From contig CAMRHE010000169.1 of the NCBI GenBank assembly GCA_947044405.1, positions 3,720,501-3,784,500 of the forward strand: a stretch of 64,000 nucleotides of DNA, written 5' to 3'. Each line of letters begins with the position of its first letter. Position 1 is the stretch's first letter. Under the pieces are notes generated by a model that saw nothing but the letters and a program-made list of their open reading frames with translations, searched no databases and was not told the origin of the DNA. The position numbers and the translations under genes are program-made. Below, piece after piece: positions 1-10,837 of the stretch. Source of the DNA: Leptodactylus fallax. Its lineage: Eukaryota > Chordata > Amphibia > Anura > Leptodactylidae.

Positions 1-139
1 TAAGTTATTGAAAATTTACAGTGAAATTTACATTTGGTGAAAGATTAGATAGTGTTATCAACACAGAAAGTTACAAGTGGTGAAAACAAGTTTCTGTTCA
101 GTGCCCTATTTTATAATATTATTGTGGTAACATAGCAGA

Positions 140-570
140 ATGTTTCGTAGGTAAGGTTTGCTTGTTTGCTGATGACACAAAGTATGTAATAGGGTTGATA
201 TTCCTAAAGGTGTCGATAACATGGATATTGATTTAAAATTACAAACAATGGAAAGTGCAGTTCAGTGTTTTTTCTCTAGATGTAAAATAATACACTTCAG
301 GAAAAGGAATCTACAGTCTGATTATTCTTTTGCCAGTTTTGTGTTAGCCAAGACTTCAAGAAAAGAAGGATCACATCAAAATGAGTGAGCAGTGTGGCCA
401 GGTGGTAAGCAAAGCAAGTCCAATGCTTAGTTGTATAGCTAGCGATTTGACCAGCAGGAAAAGTCAGATTGTGATCATACTGTATAGACCTGTATTGAAA
501 CCATAACTGGGCACTGTGTTCAAGTCTGGAGACCTCACCTACAAAAAGACATTTAGAAAATACAGTGAGT
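140..570 (+). pseudogene. Degenerate 3' part of a non-LTR retrotransposon (CR1/L2-like)
   Basis: Around 161-185 the forward strand reads LFADDTKY, which resembles the FADDT metal-binding motif of a jockey-clade reverse transcriptase. About 330 bases on (near 500-555) it reads a VQVWRPHLQKD-like segment, the usual C-terminal block of L2/CR1-type ORF2 proteins. Stops and frameshifts interrupt everything between. The copy is 5'-truncated, as is normal for these elements. The family assignment rests only on these two motif islands. Confidence 0.55.
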
Positions 571-599
571 TCAAAGATGCACCACACCCTGGGTCCAGT

Positions 600-840
600 G
601 GTGTAGGTACCGCGGTAGCAGCTGTAGCGGCTGTAGCGGCTGCCACAGGGCAGTAACCCCAGCAGGTAACAGCCCTATTTACTTACCGATCCCTGTTCCT
701 GCTCTTGGCTACCTCCGCTTACCCTTCTGCCCTCCAGGGGGCCCCGTGCATCTCATACCACAACGCTGGGGGCCTTCTGGAGAGAAGAAGGGAAAGCAGA
801 GATGGCAGTGAGCAGGAGCGGGGATCGGTAAGTAAGGATT
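600..840. repeat. GC-rich palindromic module, copy 1
   Basis: The stretch from about 680 (ttacttaccgatccctg) is mirrored by the stretch ending near 838 (cggggatcggtaagtaa). They form an imperfect inverted repeat of about 70 bases per arm around a CCAGGGGGCCCC-like centre. A homologous module lies at about 24490-24620 inside a hAT element. Both modules carry a GGTAAGTA splice-donor-like end. I infer this is an internal piece of a non-autonomous element, with no coding content. Confidence 0.6.
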
Positions 841-1046
841 CGTGCTCACATCAAGAGTATTTGTTGGTAGAACCTCAACAAATACTGCTATCATTATTCA
901 TTAGGGTCTCTTCAGACCCCAGAGTATATTATTTGGAGGCCGAGTGGAGGTGAGCGAACAGAAAAACTAGTGTTACTCACCTTTCCGACGCGATCCATGC
1001 AATCTTTGGCCTCTGTAGTGACACATTATGACGCCGGTGTAGCCTA

Positions 1047-2347
1047 CAGTTGTGCTAAAAAGTTTACATACCCTGGCAGATTTTTTGTTTTTTTGGCCTT
1101 TTTTCAGAGAATATGAATGATAACACAAAAACTTTTTCTCCACTCATGGTTAGTGGTTGGTTTAAGCCATTTATTGTCAAACTTCTGTGTTTAAATCATA
1201 ATGACAACCAAAAACATCAAAATGACCCTGTTCAAAAATTCACATACCCTGGTGATTTTGGCCTGATAACATGCCAAGAAACCAAGCCATGGTCAGGTAT
1301 ACCAATCAAAATTTCAGCCACAGCTGCCCGGAAAATTGTTCAGGATGCAAAGAAAAACCCACACATAACATCAGCTGAAATACAACACTCTCTGAAAACT
1401 ATTGGTGTGGTTGTTTCAAGATGCACAATAAGGAGACACTTGAAGAAAAATGGGCTACATGGTCGAATTGCCAGAAGAAAGCCATTACTGTGCAAATGCC
1501 ACAAAGAATCTCGCCTTCAATACGCCAAACAGCACAGAGACAAGCCTCAAAACTTCTGGAACAAGGTAATTTGGAGTGATGAGACAAAAATCAAACTTTT
1601 TGGCCACAACTATAAACGTTATATTTGGAGAGGTGTCAGCAACGCCTATGATGAAAGGAACACCATTCCTACTGTTAAGCATGGAGGTGGATCACTGATG
1701 ATGTGGGGATGTGTGAGCTTCAAAGGCACAGCAAACTTGGTCAAAGTTGAAGGAAAGATAAATGCAGCACGTTATCAGCAAATACTGGTGGCAAATTTGC
1801 ACTCATCAGCCAGGAAGCTGCGCATGGGACGTACTTGGACGTTCCAACATGACAGCGATCCAAAACACAAGGCCAAGTCGACCTGTCATTGGCTACAGCA
1901 GAAGAAAGTGAAGGTTCTGGAGTGGCCATCTCAGTCTCCTGACCTCAATATCATTGAGCCACTCTGGGGAGATCTCAAAAGCGCAGTACATGCAAGACAG
2001 CCCAGGAATTTACAGCAACTGGAGACTTTTTGCCAAGAAGTTTTACCATCTGAAAAAATAAAGAGCCTCATCCACAACTACCACAAAAGACTTCAAGCTG
2101 TCATTGATGTTAGAAGGGGCAATACACGGTATTAAGAACTGGGGTATGTGAACTTTTGAACAGGGTCATTTTGACATTTTCGGTTGTCATTATAATTTAA
2201 AAAGAGAAAACACAGAAGTTTGACAATAAATGCCTTCAACCAACCACTAACCATGAGTGGAGAAAAAGTTTTTGTGTTATCATTCATATTCTCTGAAAAA
2301 AGGTCAAAAAAACCAAAAAATCTAATGTAAACTTTTTAGCTCAACTG
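1047..2347 (+). mobile_element. Tc1-like DNA transposon with IR/DR ends
   Basis: The element starts CAGTTGTGCTAAAAAGTTTA and ends with the complementary TAAACTTTTTAGCTCAACTG, flanked by TA at 1045-1046 and 2348-2349. Each ~210-base inverted repeat has an outer and an inner copy of a TTTACATACCCTGG-like direct repeat (1064 and 1240 on the left, 2145 and about 2320 on the right). This is the IR/DR layout of Sleeping Beauty-type Tc1 elements. It sits inside the palindromic core repeat and so is younger than it. Confidence 0.92.
1113..2135 (+). CDS. Tc1-like transposase with a TIR-derived N-terminus
   Basis: This 340-residue open frame encodes a cut-and-paste transposase. The DDE domain is complete by motif: D156 in WSDETK, D247 in FQHDSDPKH and E282 in SPDLNIIE, with 34 residues between the last two (DD34E). 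The second helix-turn-helix of the paired-like DNA-binding domain is visible at about residues 65-118 (ISATAARKIV... TIRRHLKKNGLHGR). The first ~58 residues do not resemble the expected first helix-turn-helix; they are translated from the left inverted repeat itself. I infer that a deletion between the left repeat and the gene removed the first DNA-binding subdomain. Catalysis may be preserved, but specific end binding is doubtful. Confidence 0.85.
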   Translation: MNDNTKTFSPLMVSGWFKPFIVKLLCLNHNDNQKHQNDPVQKFTYPGDFGLITCQETKPWSGIPIKISATAARKIVQDAKKNPHITSAEIQHSLKTIGVVVSRCTIRRHLKKNGLHGRIARRKPLLCKCHKESRLQYAKQHRDKPQNFWNKVIWSDETKIKLFGHNYKRYIWRGVSNAYDERNTIPTVKHGGGSLMMWGCVSFKGTANLVKVEGKINAARYQQILVANLHSSARKLRMGRTWTFQHDSDPKHKAKSTCHWLQQKKVKVLEWPSQSPDLNIIEPLWGDLKSAVHARQPRNLQQLETFCQEVLPSEKIKSLIHNYHKRLQAVIDVRRGNTRY

Positions 2348-2535
2348 TACATCTGTGACGTCATTGAAGAGGACCACGGTGGATCCCAGGAGAGGTGAGT
2401 ACCACTAGTTTTTATGTTTGTCATCTCCCCTGGGGTCTGAAAATAATAGATCGTGGGTGGTATACCCCAAAAATTTCAGGTTCTGCTGAACCCGAAATTT
2501 TTGCCATATTTGCCATGAACACCATTGGGGCCACG

Positions 2536-2855
2536 ATGAGACATAATACTGTGTGGAGGGGCCACTACTATGGGACATAATACTGTGTGGAGGGGCCACA
2601 TTGGGACATAGTACTGTGTGGAAGGGCCACTATTTGACATTATCCTGTATGGAGACAGCTATGGAACATTATACTGTGTGCAGGGGCCACTATGGAACAT
2701 TATTCTGTGTGCAGGGACCGCTATTGGACATAATACTGTGTGGAAGGGCCACTATGGGACATAATACTGTGTGGAGGGGCCGCTATGGGACATTATACTG
2801 TGTACAGGGGCCGCTATAGGACATTATACTGTGTACAGGGGCCACTAAGGGACAA
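2536..2855 (+). repeat. ~30-bp minisatellite array A
   Basis: About ten imperfect tandem copies of a unit like GGACATAATACTGTGTGGAG followed by GGGCCACTAT are visible. The same unit, in either orientation, forms arrays at 7.1, 9.9, 21.5, 23.6, 25.0, 27.2-28.9, 31.9 and 38.3 kb. Open frames across it (for example 2553-2819) are a by-product of the repeat and not genes. Confidence 0.9.
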
Positions 2856-3052
2856 AATCTTGAGGCTAAGGCCCCCTGTAGCAAGACGCAGCCAAAAAAT
2901 GCTGCAGAAAAGACCGTGGGGGAATCGCATTGTGTTTTTTCCGTAGCTTTTTTCACACAAAATCCGCATTTTTCCTCTGTGTGCTTTCTGCCTCTATTAT
3001 AATTATACAGAAACACCAGGGTTTCTATAGGTATAATTGACATGCCGTAATT

Positions 3053-3132
3053 TTCAACCAACCACTAACCATGAAAAAAGGCCAAAAAAACAAAAAAATC
3101 TGCCGGGGTATGTAAACTTTTTAGCACAACTG
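3053..3132 (+). mobile_element. Orphan Tc1 right-end fragment
   Basis: This 80-base stretch matches the right inverted repeat of the Tc1 at 1047-2347 (CCAACCACTAACCATG..., then a TGTAAACTTTTTAGCACAAC-like end), followed by ctg|ta. It lacks the internal AGTGGAGAAAAAG block. It is joined to a MITE-like stretch (about 2865-3050) that resembles the GGGGCCCCACG repeat family. It is probably a remnant of a second copy or of an internally deleted element. Confidence 0.75.
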
Positions 3133-3133
3133 T

Positions 3134-3684
3134 ATTTGCTTGTCATCAGTTCCATTACATTTCCTTAGATTATATAGACTATATCCTAAATTTAGAATAA
3201 TGGGTATAGACTATGCAACTAGAGGCACTGATGAAGACCACAAATGTAGCCACACTAGGCCCAATTTCACAAAGTGTCCTGCAGAGATAAGTAGAATCAA
3301 TAAGTAGAACCTGAACTATTAGATGCTCTTTAGGACATAAATCAGCAAGTGCACCTAGATCACCCACCTGAAATCATTAGAAGCTATTTGAAGGGGTTTT
3401 TGTATCCTAAGGCTAGGTCATCAATATTTAAGTCCTGAAAAACACCATTAATCAATACATTTTTAAGGGTATATTCATACACAAAATATTTTTGCAAAAA
3501 TTGTTGCAACGAATTTAAAATCTGTACTTATGAATAGGATTGTGTCAGCATCAAGTACCTAGATTTTTGTAAGACATTTAGGTGAATGGGGCAGTCACAG
3601 AGCCTATTATAAGGTGCCAGTCAAGGTGCTGGACACTAAAACTATAAATGTCATTTACCCCTTAAGGAGACGGACAAAAACTGC
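3134..3684. other. No recognisable feature
   Basis: AT-rich unique-looking sequence with no open frame of interest. A short ctaaggctaggtcatcaatattt stretch near 3408 resembles the edge of a MITE but has no partner end that I can find. Confidence 0.4.
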
Positions 3685-3916
3685 CTTAGGCTGAAGACCC
3701 ATGTTGTGAAAAAATGCAGCGTTTTTGCCGCAGCAAAAAATGTTCCGTTTTACAGTACCTGCAAAGTGAATGGGATTCTGGCTAATCCCATCCACACATT
3801 GAAAAATAAAAAAATATCTGCAGGGAAAAGCTGCGTTTTTGAAGATTGCAGCATGTCAATTATACCTGCGGAAACTCTGTGAAAATTGAAGTTTCAATAT
3901 GTGGGGCCTTAGCCTA
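3685..3916. repeat. MITE of the GGCTGAGGCCCCACG-type family, copy 1
   Basis: The inverted ends are TTAGGCTGAAGACCCATGTTG on the left and the complement of CAATATGTGGGGCCTTAGCC on the right. The interior is rich in GCAGCGTTTTTGCCGCAG-like sequence. The family recurs at 4213-4438 and 56008-56385. It is non-coding. Confidence 0.75.
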
Positions 3917-4212
3917 ATGAACACAACCCCATTTTTCAAAACTGATATGTAATTTTATGTGACCAAGTGATTTTGAGATTTTTTTTTTTTTTTTTTGTGA
4001 CACATTGTACTTCATGTTAGTAGTAAACTTTTATTTGCATTTATTTATACAAAAAAAATTAAGAAATTTTATGGAAATTTTGAAAAAATCACAAATGCTT
4101 TGCTTTTTAGACAAACAGTCATACCACCCATATACCTTAAAATATATTATCTACCATATTTCTGCTTTATGTTGGCATCATCTTTTAATCGTCCTTCAAT
4201 TTATTTTGGACA

Positions 4213-4438
4213 TTAAGGCTGAGGCCCCACGTTGTGGAAACCCAGCTTCTTTTGTTGCAGATTTTGTTGCAGTTTTTTGAGCCAAAGCCAGGAGTGGATT
4301 GAGCAGAAGGTAGAAGTATAAGAACTTCCAATATATTTCCCATTCCCTCTGTAGCCATTCTTGGCTTTGGCTCAAAAAACCGTCGCAAAACCTGCAAAAA
4401 AAGAAGCTGCATTTCCGCAATGTGGGACCACAGCCTAA
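4213..4438. repeat. MITE of the GGCTGAGGCCCCACG-type family, copy 2
   Basis: TTAAGGCTGAGGCCCCACG at the left is mirrored by a CGCAATGTGGGACCACAGCC-like right end. The whole 226-base element is close to a palindrome (TTTTTTGAGCCAAAGCCAGGA is mirrored by TCTTGGCTTTGGCTCAAAAA). It is non-coding. Confidence 0.8.
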
Positions 4439-4789
4439 AGGCTTACAAGCCTAACAGTGATTTTCCAAATGTATAAGAAAATTTCCCATACCCATTTGTT
4501 AGGGACCACTTCAGTTCTGAAGGGGATTTTAGCCTAAATATTAGAACCCCCCACCCCCACCCCAAATAACCCCATTTTCAAAACTGCACAAAACAAATAA
4601 TTCAAACAGCATTTTGGAACTTTTTTAATCTTAAGCATTTAACAGGAAATAAAACAATATGGAGGTGAAATTTAGACATTTCATTTTTTTTCCAATAATA
4701 TTTAGCTCTAAAATTAACATTTTCACAAGGGGTTAAAGGAGAAACTGCATCCCACAATTTGTTATGTAATTTCTCCTGAGCACTTGTGG

Positions 4790-6740
4790 ATGTTAACTGA
4801 AGTTTGAGCACACAGCAGCTCGTGGAAGGGAAGGAGTGACACTGGGAATTTGAAAAGCCGATTATGCATAGAATAGTTTTCAGATGTCATGTCTCATTTG
4901 CAGAGCCCCTAAAGTACCAGTACAGTGGAAACCCTCCAAAAGTGACCCCATTTTGGAAACTAAACCCCTGACCGAATCTATCAAGGGTATAGTGAGCATT
5001 TTGACCCCACAGCTGTTTCACAGATTTTATTAACAACGTGAAAATGAAAAATGACTAAATCGCCACTTTATCCCCAAATTTTCTATTTTCACAAGGAGTT
5101 AAAGGAGGAAAAGCACCCCACAGTTCATTACACAATTTATCCTGAACATGGCAATACTCCATATGTGGTCATAAAATGCTGTATGGGTACATGGCGAAAT
5201 GGAGAGAATGCTATTTGGCTTTTGGAGGGTAGATTTTGCTCGAATAGTTTTTGGGTACCATGTCGCATTAGCAAAGCCCCTAAAGTACAGGTACAATGAA
5301 AACCCCCAAAAAGTGACCCCATTTTGGAATCTACACCCCTCACAGAATTTATCAAGGGAAATAATGAGAATTTTGACACAATAGATGGTTTCCAAAGGTT
5401 TCCAAAAATAAATTTGTAGTGGATACAAAATGAAAATTCAAATGTTCCCAGATATCTGCTACGGTGCCTAATATGTCATATCCAGTTTGTGGCACTGTGA
5501 AATGTCAGCTCTCCAGTTATTATGCTATGTTTCCTAATTGTGGAAACACCCTAGATGCAGTCCTAATCTTTTGCCTGGAAAGTGAAAGAGCATTATGCGC
5601 ATTTGAAGGCTAATTTGGCCATTTATAGTGCATTGACGGGTATTTGCGGAGGCCCTGAGATAAAATAAATAATTCACCCCCAAAATATGACCTCACTTTA
5701 GAAATTACACTCCTTAAGGAATTTCTCAAGGGGTATTACGATCATTTTGAGCCCAAGAATGCTTCCCAAAAATTAATGTGCAATTTTTTCAAGAAATATG
5801 CCATTTCAGTGTTGAATATGTTGTGCCCAATTTGTGTCAACGGAGACACACACTCCTAAAACTTTTAAGTGAGTTATTATGGGTACAAAAAAGTTGTATA
5901 TTTGGGCATAAACTGCTGTTTGGGCACATAGCAAGACTCAGAAGGGAAGGAGCACTGGACTTTTCAGCTTTTGGAGTATAGATTTAGAGGTACTGGTTTT
6001 TGGACGCCATGTTGTTTTTGCAGAGCACTGGAGGTGCCAGTAAATTGTATTTCCTCAAGAAGTGACCACATTTTGTAGGAACCACTTTAGGGTCTCTGCA
6101 AAAATGACATGGTGTCAAAAAACCAAACAATCTAAATCTGCGCTGCAAAAGCCACATAGGCCCCTGCTGTGTGCAGTTTATGCCCACATGTATAAAGCTG
6201 TTATACCCAGAATAACATATTTATTTCATATGTGGGTATAAACTTCCAGGCTCAGAAGGGAAGGAGTGCGATTTTGCTTTTTGGAGCACAGTTTAGTTTT
6301 TGGACTTCATTCCACTTTTGCTTAGCCTTTGCATTGCCAGTAAAGTGGAATCCACAGACACATGGCAATGTTTTGGAAGCTATACCCCTCAAGGCAGCTA
6401 ATAGTGCAAGTGAAAATTGCAATTTTTCCAAAGATATGCCATTTCAGTGTCCGTTATGTGGCACCCAGCTTGTGTCAACAGAGACACACACTCCAAAAAC
6501 TGTTAAGCAGATATCCCTGACAGCCTTTGAAGTGTTCATCTCTGACAAGCTGAGCACAACATATTATGCACTGAAATTACGTTTTGGAGTTAATTTTGGA
6601 AAAATTGCCATTTTCACTTTTCACCATCAGCTGCACATTAATTTCTGGAAAATAAATGAATGCAACATTTAAAAATGTTCACTGCAACCCTGGATAAATT
6701 CCTTCAGGGGTGTAGTTTCCTAAATGGGGTCACTTGTCAG
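4790..6740. repeat. Degenerate ~375-bp periodic repeat region
   Basis: A GTGACCCCATTTTGG-like anchor recurs at 4942, 5313, 5688 (atgacctcactttag), 6062 (gtgaccacattttg) and about 6361. The first three spacings are about 371, 375 and 374, and the last about 299. Each anchor is preceded by TTTTGCAGAGCCCCTAAAGTACCAGTA-like sequence, and further upstream by GAAGGGAAGGAGTG. The region is therefore at least five diverged tandem units. The small open frames here are not conserved between units and I reject them as genes. Confidence 0.7.
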
Positions 6741-6998
6741 GGGATAATAGTTTACTGACAGACTTCTGGTGGATGGAGCTTGATGATGGCTATCTCGTGG
6801 CTTTCACCAACAACTATGGACCCTTTAATGCAGATAGTACAGCAACAGTGAAGAAGACCCGGTGGGACCAGGTACGCAAGTGCGGCAACCAGAGGTGAGC
6901 AGGGAGCAGAGAAGACTGGAGTCCAGAGTGGAATTGCGGAGCACCACCTGGGACCGAAGGTGCAATCCTTGGTGCTAAGAGAGAGGCATCCTATAATG
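6741..6998. other. Unassigned sequence left of a hAT insertion
   Basis: Moderately GC-rich sequence with an AGAG|GTGAGC stretch near 6893. It could be an LTR or leader fragment, but I find neither paired ends nor a primer-binding site. Confidence 0.3.
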
Positions 6999-7488
6999 CA
7001 GGGGTAGGAAACCTTTTTTGTTCGGCGTGCCGATTTTGATTAAAAAGTCAAAGTTGAGGTGCTCCGAGTGCCGGTCTATAATTGTAACTCTGACGACCCC
7101 TGCACGCAGTATTATGTCCCATAGCGCCCCCTGCACAAGTTATTATGTCCCATAGCGGCCCCTGCACACGGTATTATGTCCCATAACGGCCCCATCACGT
7201 CAGACGTGACCCCTGAGACCCTGTCAGCGGTATCTTACGTCAGGCAGAAGCGCCCGAAGAGCACAGAGCGGCTGCGGAGCGCAGGAAAAGGTGAGTTAAC
7301 ATTATTTTTTAGGTTTGTCATCTCTCTTGGCCCTCCACTTATTATACTTTGGAGTCTGAAGAGACTCCACAGTATAATAATAGCAGTTTCGTTTCGGCCA
7401 TGTTTGGTCCGATCGAAACTGCTGGGTGAGGACTCGGGCTGTCCGTGCCAGGTAATAAGCCTTGCGTGCCGGGGGTTGCAAACCCCTG
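6999..7488. mobile_element. Small non-autonomous hAT-type element
   Basis: The ends are CAGGGGTAGGAAACC and GGGTTGCAAACCCCTG. The flanks are ctataatg (6991-6998) and ctataaag (7489-7496), an 8-base target duplication with one mismatch. Subterminal GCGTGCCG motifs occur at both ends. Inside are three minisatellite units (about 7105-7195, minus orientation) and half of a palindromic core (7270-7390) with an AAAG|GTGAGT donor-like site at 7291. It has no coding capacity. Confidence 0.8.
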
Positions 7489-7496
7489 CTATAAAG

Positions 7497-8108
7497 CAAC
7501 ATTTGCCAAAGGCGTGACGTACAGCCAGAAGAGGCTCCACTAAAGTAAATACTTGCCCACTACACCCCTTCCCCGGGTAACATTTCCCATGGAGGTCCAG
7601 CGCCCAGGCACATGGAGGACAGTGCCCATTTTATTCTGAACACTTGCTGGCTGTTTATCTCAAGCCCTCTAAACATAAGAGGAAGAGGGAGAAAAGACAA
7701 AGGGGAAAAGCAAGCATGCAGTGTTTTTTAGTTAAGAAACTCCTTCATAAAACCCTGCTTGGTTTAATTTTTTGACGTTATTTGGACTTTACTTGTTTCC
7801 TCACCATTTGACAAGCTCAACTGTGAGATTTATGTTCTGCTACATGCCATCTATTGAACACTTTGTTCATGAATTTTGCCTGCCATGATGAATTAATTGA
7901 GTAGTGGCCTAAATTGCAACATAATGTTTGCACACACTCCCCCTCTTAAATTTTAACAAGGTAGACACATGTTACTTTTGTAGACATAAACTGCGTCTGA
8001 CCACAACAACAATGCCGAACGCTACAAAAAGGTTACTACTGATGGCAAATCTTTCCCAATCATCTGCTCCCCCCCTCACTGCCCTACTATGAGTCTGTTC
8101 ATCCAAGA
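7497..8108. other. No recognisable feature
   Basis: About 600 bases of apparently unique sequence without a supported gene, repeat end or RNA. Confidence 0.4.
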
Positions 8109-8110
8109 TA

Positions 8111-9700
8111 CAGTGCCTTGTAAAAGTCTTCATACCCCTTGAACTTTTTCACATTTTGTCACCTTACAACCACAAACTTAAATGTATTTTCTTGAGATTT
8201 TAAGTGGTAGACCAACACAAAGTAGCAGATAATTGTGAAGTGGAAGGAAAATGATACATGGTTTTCAAAATTTTAATCAATAAAAACCTGAAAAGTGTAA
8301 CGTGCAAAAGTATTCAGCCCCCTTTATCAATACTTTGTACAGCCACCTTTTGCTGCAATTACAGCTGCAAGTCTTTTGGGTTATGTCTCTACCAGATTTG
8401 CACATTTAGAGACTGAGATTTTTGCCCATTCTTCATTGCAAAATAGCTCAAGCTCAGCCAGATTGGATGGAGAGCGTCTGTGAACAGCAATTTTCATGTC
8501 TTGCCATAGATACACAATGGGATTTAGGTCTGGACTTTGACTGGGCCATTCTAACACATGAATATTCTTTGATCTAAACCATTCCATTGTAGCTCTGGCT
8601 GTATGTTTATTGTCATTGTCTTGCTGGAAGGTGAATCTCCTTCCCAGTCTCAAGTCTTTTGCAGCCTCCAATAGGTTTTCTTCCAGGATTGCCCTGTATT
8701 TAGCTCCATCCATCTTCCCATCAACTCTGAGCAGGTTCCCTGTCCCTACTGAAGAAAAGCCTCCCCACAGCATGATGCTGCCACCACCATGTTTCACAGT
8801 GGGGATGGTGTGTTCAGGGTGATGAGCAGTGTTACTTTTCTGCCACACATAGCCCTTTGCATTTAGGCCAAAAAGTTCAACTTTGGACTCATCTGACCAG
8901 AGCACCTTCTTCCACATGTTTGCTGTGTCCCCTATATGGCTTATGGCAAACTGCAAACGGCACTTCTTATGTCTTTCTTTGAATAATGCTTTTCTTCTTG
9001 CCATTCTTCCATAAAGGCCAGATTTGTAGAGTGCACGACTTATAGTTGTCCTGTGGACAGATTCTCCTACCTGAGCTGTATATTTCTGCAGCTCCTCCAG
9101 CGTGACCATGGTTCTCTTGGCTGCTTCTTTGACCATTGTTCTCCTTGTTTGATCTGTCAGTTCAGATGGACGGTCATGTCTTGGTAGGTTTGCAGTTGTA
9201 TAATACTTTTTCCATTTTTGGCTGATTGATTGAACAGTAGTTCTTGGGATGCTCAAAGCTTAGGATATGTTTTTATAATCTAACCCTGCTTTAAACTTCT
9301 CCACAACTTTATCTCTGACCTGTCTGGTGGGTTCCTTGGTCTTCATGATGCTGTTTGTTCACTAGTGTACTCTAACAAACCACTGAGGCCTTCACAGAAC
9401 AGGTGTATTTATACTGGGACTAAATTACACACAGCTGGACTCTTGATTAATTAAGTGACTTCTGAAGGCAATTGATTGCGCTAGATTTTATTTAGGGGTA
9501 TCAAACTACAGGGGGCTGAATACTTTTGCACGTCACACTTTTCAGATTTTTGTTTGATTAAAATTTTGAAAATCATGTATCATTTTTGTTCCACTTCACA
9601 ATTATCTGCTACTTTGTGTTGGTGTATCACTTAAAATCTCAAGAAAATACATTTAAGTTTGTGGTTGTAAGGTGACAAAATGTAAAAAAGTTCAAGGGGT
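8111..9700 (-). mobile_element. Tc1-like transposon with damaged right end
   Basis: The left terminus CAGTGCCTTGTAAAAGTC is preceded by ta at 8109-8110, followed by a ~210-base inverted repeat whose complement runs to about 9700 (caattatctgctactttgtg on both sides). At the other end the last ~25 bases (the expected terminus after TTCAAGGGGTA) are replaced by unrelated sequence. The outermost binding site and terminus are therefore gone and this copy should be immobile. Confidence 0.9.
8327..9346 (-). pseudogene. Tc1-like transposase pseudogene
   Basis: The reading frame would run from the ATG at 9346 (KTKEPTRQVRDK) to a stop at 8327-8329, 340 codons, the normal family length. It is broken by an in-frame stop at about 9257 (after DYKNIS) and another near 8380 (after LVET); the open part is 8381-9256. 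Motifs show WSDESK (first D), [10 protein letters not shown] (second D) and [11 protein letters not shown], where valine replaces the catalytic glutamate. The protein would be catalytically dead even without the stops. Confidence 0.9.
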
Positions 9701-9894
9701 AGCAACCCATACTGCACAACTCCAACAAGAGGAACAGAGATTTCCCGCAGGGTTATATCATAGTAGAAATTTTAGAGACTGGTTTGTCTACCAGTTGATG
9801 CAAGACCAAGATCACAACATTGAGCATAGTGACCAGTCAACTTTTCTTGGCCAGCTGTGAAGGCAGTGTTAAGAGGACATGTTATAGGTCATAC

Positions 9895-10185
9895 TATGGT
9901 GGGGATGGGCTCTGGGGAGCATATTATATTGTGTGGGGCATTATACTGTGTGGGGGCTCTAGGTAGCATATTATACTATGTGTGGCCACTGTGGAGCTTT
10001 ATATACCATGTGGGGTCACTGTGAGAGGGTTCAGGGGAGCATTTTATACTGTGTTGGGCCACTGTGAAGCACTATATACCATGTGGGGCCACTGTTGGGG
10101 GGCTCAGTGGAGCATTTTATACTGCAGAGGGCACTGTGGAGCATTATGTACCATGTGAAGCATTATATTGGGGGTGGCGCTCAAA
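9895..10185 (+). repeat. ~30-bp minisatellite array B
   Basis: Tandem units like GCATTATACTGTGTGGGGG alternate with TATATACCATGTGGGGCCACTG. The array ends at GGCAGCCCTG (near 10202), which resembles a hAT terminus, but I find no matching left end. Confidence 0.8.
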
Positions 10186-10202
10186 ATTTCTGATGGCAGC
10201 CC

Positions 10203-10837
10203 TGTGTGCTATGTCTGTATCACAGCTCCCTCATTAAAATCTTGTGCATGCGTGGGGTGCTTCATGGCCGTGTTATTCCACATTCAGCACTGTGCATAAA
10301 CCAGCCATGGAGCTACTGGTGCATGCATAATACTAGAGGGATGACAAAACTGGGAAAATACTCAGTAATGCCGGATAGTTAGCACATATGTAAGATTTCA
10401 GTGAAGGAGCCATGGTGTAAGCTATAAACAGGAAGCTGTTGGGTGGAACCGCAGAACAAGTTCATCTGGTGCGCCCTAGGTCCTTCAGTCTGACACTGAT
10501 GGTATATAGCTACGAAAAAACAAAGAATCAACAGCCACGTATAAAATAGAAAGTGGAGAATTGTCATGGACATATGCCAATTAATTAGACCAATCATCGC
10601 TCAGAATAGAGATGCTTATGTCCAAGTAAAACATGATTATGATTTATGTGTGATAAGGTTCACATGTGTGATAAGGTGCACAGCTATCTAATATTGGAAA
10701 TACAAGTTTTATAGAGAGGGAAATAAAGCAAGTAAATTATTAGCCAGATTGATTCGGTAATCTAATTCCCACCAAACATTCATAATGAAAATTAAAGCTT
10801 CATATGGCTCCATGTTGACTTCCCAGACTGTCACAGT
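10203..10837. other. No recognisable feature
   Basis: AT-rich sequence without supported genes. A minus-strand frame at 10379-10597 has no recognisable motif. Confidence 0.4.

Larger units (their letters stand above)
894..2445. repeat. Palindromic core repeat, copy 1, split by a Tc1 insertion
   Basis: The left half is 894-1046 and the right half 2348-2445. The outer parts show the hairpin typical of the family (a TTAGGGTCTCTTCAGACCCC-like motif near 900-925, and ccccTGGGGTCTGA near 2428). Then come mirrored segments (actagtgttactcacct on the left, aggtgagtaccactagt on the right). The Tc1 element at 1047-2347 landed at a TA in the centre. The right half holds GTGACGTCA at 2355 and an AGAG|GTGAGT donor-like site at 2395. 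Homologous cores occur at 7.3, 15.2, 21.1, 24.2, 28.9 and 31.6 kb. Confidence 0.7.

Noticed and set aside
1060..1080. Idea that the Tc1 at 1 kb and the orphan end at 3.1 kb form one larger transposon
   Set aside because: The 1047-2347 copy has its own complete right end and TA flank; the orphan end is joined to unrelated repeat sequence.
4232..4420. Overlapping small frames near 4.2-4.4 kb
   Set aside because: They fall in a near-palindromic MITE, and both strands are open for that reason.
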